Assembly: GCA_020160935.1 (NCBI GenBank) | Contig: JAIUPL010000007.1 | Location: 62,001-126,000, forward strand | From: Bacteroidota bacterium | GTDB taxonomy: Bacteria; Bacteroidota; Bacteroidia; Chitinophagales; Saprospiraceae | DNA length: 64,000 nt | Direction of reading: 5' to 3' | Part shown: positions 62,376-64,000 of the stretch, piece after piece | How the letters are laid out: each line of letters starts with the position of its first letter | How positions within the stretch are numbered: the stretch's first letter is position 1 | Translations under genes and position numbers: made by a program | The notes under the pieces: generated by a model | Seen by the model: the letters and a program-made list of their open reading frames with translations, nothing else | What the model was told of the DNA's origin: nothing | The model's database searches: none

Positions 62376-62526
62376 GCCCAGGGAGCAAGAGGCAAAAAAC
62401 AAAGGGCAAGGAGCAAGAGGCAAAGGGCAAAGGACAAGGTTAAGAGGCAGGTATTTGATTGTGCGCATACTTTCAGGAAAAGGCCAAGCGCGGAGCCCTT
62501 TGGAGGGGGTGGCCGCAGGCCGGGGG
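62376..62526. repeat. GGCAAGAGGCAAA repeats and a G-rich hairpin
   Basis: 62376-62450 carries degenerate 7-bp units of the GGCAAGAG family seen at 9401 and 29626. 62480-62526 holds a G-rich stretch with GGCCGCAGGCC that can fold. No gene is seen between 62376 and 62634. Confidence 0.75.
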
Positions 62527-62634
62527 AGGACAAGTACCTCATATTTAACTTTTCGGTAAAAGGCAAAAGGCTGCACATCAACCCGTTGTGCCATACTTTA
62601 TGTCCTTCGTAGTAATAAAACAACTCAAATAACT

Positions 62635-63738
62635 GTGTCAGAAACCAGGCAACGACCCATCCATATTCCAGCCCTCGACGGGGTACGGGGTATTGCCATT
62701 GCCCTGGTGATGCTGAGCCATTTTTTGCTGCTGGACTGGTGGACTGACCTGCACTGGTACACCTTCATCCAGGGCGGCTGGCTGGGCGTTGATCTGTTTT
62801 TTGTGCTGTCGGGTTTTCTTATCACGGGCATTTTGCTGGAAACAAAAGGCCAGCCCGACTACTGGAGTGGTTTCTACCGCCGCCGTTTGTTGCGCATCTT
62901 TCCGCTGTACTACACGGTGGTTATCATTACCTGGTTTGCTACATATTTCATTGAACATGAACGACCTGCGGGGTACGATTCCTTCGGCTGGTTTTTTGGA
63001 TTCGCGCCCAATATCGCCATCGGCCTGAAAAACGACTGGTCGTGGCACAGCCATATTTTCAACCTCAACCACCTGTGGTCGCTGGCGGTGGAAGAACAGT
63101 TTTACATCCTGTGGCCGCTGATGGTGTACCTGCTGCCCCGGCGTTATTTGCTCGGACTGTGTGTGTTGCTGGTGTATTTCAGCACCGGACTGCGGCACAT
63201 CACCGACGAATGGATGCAAACCAGCATGTCGCGGGCGAGTTATGTGTTGCCCTACTGTCGCATGGACGGACTAGCGGCGGGCAGTTTCCTGGCTATTTTT
63301 CTGCGCCTGGAACTGAACACGTACGTGCCTTTCGATAAATGGATTGCCCGCATCCTGCTGCTATGGATGGGCTACCGCATCGCCGACGCACTGTGGTTTG
63401 GCAATACGCAGTATATGGCCACGATGACGGCCCTGTTTTTTGCCTCGTTGTTGTACCTGGCGCTCAACGACGACCCCAAAGCATGGGTGCGCCGCCTGTG
63501 CGAAAACGCTTTTTTGCGGCACCTCGGCAAGTTCAGTTACGGCCTGTACATTTTCCACCAGATGTTCGAGTATTTCTGGCACGACTGGTTCCGCGATCCC
63601 TTGCTGCATGCGGGGGTGCATCCTGTGCTGGCCCAAAGCATTTATATCCTGCTGGCATTTGCCGGAACGTATGCGCTGGCGCGGCTGAGTTGGGTGGTGA
63701 TCGAGCAGCCGTTTTTGAGGATGAAAAACAAACGTTAA
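62635..63738 (+). CDS. Acyltransferase 3 family membrane protein (OafA/YrhL-like)
   Basis: The protein is 367 aa with a GTG start at 62635. About ten transmembrane helices are present. The family signature opens the protein (IPALDGVRGIAIALVMLSHF), with the conserved His 29 or so. The RRLLRIFPLYY motif (about 82-92) and the EEQFYILWPL segment (about 153-162) are also diagnostic. Such enzymes transfer acetyl or other acyl groups to surface sugars. No glycan cluster is next to it, so the target is unknown. Confidence 0.93.
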   Translation: MSETRQRPIHIPALDGVRGIAIALVMLSHFLLLDWWTDLHWYTFIQGGWLGVDLFFVLSGFLITGILLETKGQPDYWSGFYRRRLLRIFPLYYTVVIITWFATYFIEHERPAGYDSFGWFFGFAPNIAIGLKNDWSWHSHIFNLNHLWSLAVEEQFYILWPLMVYLLPRRYLLGLCVLLVYFSTGLRHITDEWMQTSMSRASYVLPYCRMDGLAAGSFLAIFLRLELNTYVPFDKWIARILLLWMGYRIADALWFGNTQYMATMTALFFASLLYLALNDDPKAWVRRLCENAFLRHLGKFSYGLYIFHQMFEYFWHDWFRDPLLHAGVHPVLAQSIYILLAFAGTYALARLSWVVIEQPFLRMKNKR

Positions 63739-63832
63739 AGGGATTTTGCCAATACCCCTTGTTACAGGATTGGAAAACAGATGCAACGGGTCTTTCCGGA
63801 TTTGAATAAATCCTCTATTTCAATTTGAATCC

Positions 63833-64000
63833 TCACACCCCCCATCCCTGCTCTTTCAGCAGCAGCAACTGCACGCCAAACGGCGTAAAGCAATACACAA
63901 ACCCTTGTTCGTGGTTTACTTCCAGCATGCGCATGCGCGGAATTTGTTTGAGTTGTTCCATGGTGTGGCCCAAATCGGATACCTGAATGGCGATGCAGCA
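63833..64000 (-). CDS. C-terminal end of an unidentified protein (5' end beyond window)
   Basis: The minus-strand frame is open from the window edge to TGA at 63833-63835 (55 codons), convergent with the acyltransferase gene. The visible residues include MEQLKQIPRMRMLEVNHEQG and end in LLLLKEQGWGV. The fragment is too short to assign a family. Codon use looks coding, and the frame is uninterrupted. Confidence 0.55.
   Translation of the reverse strand, partial: CCIAIQVSDLGHTMEQLKQIPRMRMLEVNHEQGFVYCFTPFGVQLLLLKEQGWGV

Overview
The window is about 64 kb of chromosome from a member of the Bacteroidota. A Saprospiria/Lewinella-like relative is the best guess, but the family is an inference. The evidence is T9SS type A and type B C-terminal sorting domains, a DUF4294 protein, several starts with the Bacteroidota -7 box TAnnTTTG upstream, few Shine-Dalgarno sites, some TTG/GTG starts, and an ECF sigma factor followed by surface proteins. 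I saw no rRNA, tRNA or CRISPR array, and no transposase or phage gene.

Layout. 1-8907 (minus strand) is a compact five-gene run: mcrB, mcrC, a very large divergent histidine kinase with receiver-like domains at both ends, a 207-aa protein of unknown function, and a receiver-domain protein cut by the left edge. I read it as a McrBC restriction locus joined to a phosphorelay. It is the strongest candidate for an undescribed system. 9143-16186 holds a small coiled-coil protein, a pore-like membrane protein, an HtrA protease, a LytTR response regulator, and a hybrid histidine kinase translationally overlapping a potassium-channel-like protein. 16307-23790 holds secreted carbohydrate enzymes (GH78-like; ThuA/sugar dehydrogenase/PKD/cytochrome c mosaic) and an amidohydrolase. 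24563-28158 is a second conflict-type module: a SIR2-like plus TIR-like protein overlapping by 4 bp an nSTAND ATPase with a transmembrane helix.

28661-41598 is mostly housekeeping: serA-like dehydrogenase, WD40 protein, RNase HII, AlaRS, RlmD-type methyltransferase, LigA, DUF4294 protein, ROK kinase. A small HTH gene and a divergent 109-aa gene share an intergenic region with two palindromes. 42230-46939 is surface biology: an M43 metalloprotease with a sorting domain, and an ECF sigma factor / membrane-anchored beta-barrel / lipoprotein run. 47319-63738 holds ApaG, an RND pump, a lone oligopeptide-type ABC permease, a WecA/TagO-type transferase, a PLP sulfur-amino-acid enzyme, a large T9SS-B secreted protein, CinA, a TrpF-like protein lacking the catalytic cysteine, an RND-type adaptor and an acyltransferase. 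A partial gene runs off the right edge.

A second theme is the intergenic DNA. Almost every gap carries short direct repeats (7-12 bp families such as CTTGCCT, CTCTCAC, TCATCAAC, GAATGAT, GAGTTAT, GTCCTGA, GATAACC) or long near-perfect inverted repeats, up to 98 bp per arm. Several abut start codons, fill the gap between convergent stop codons, or supply the stop codon itself, and one tract lies in frame inside a coding region.
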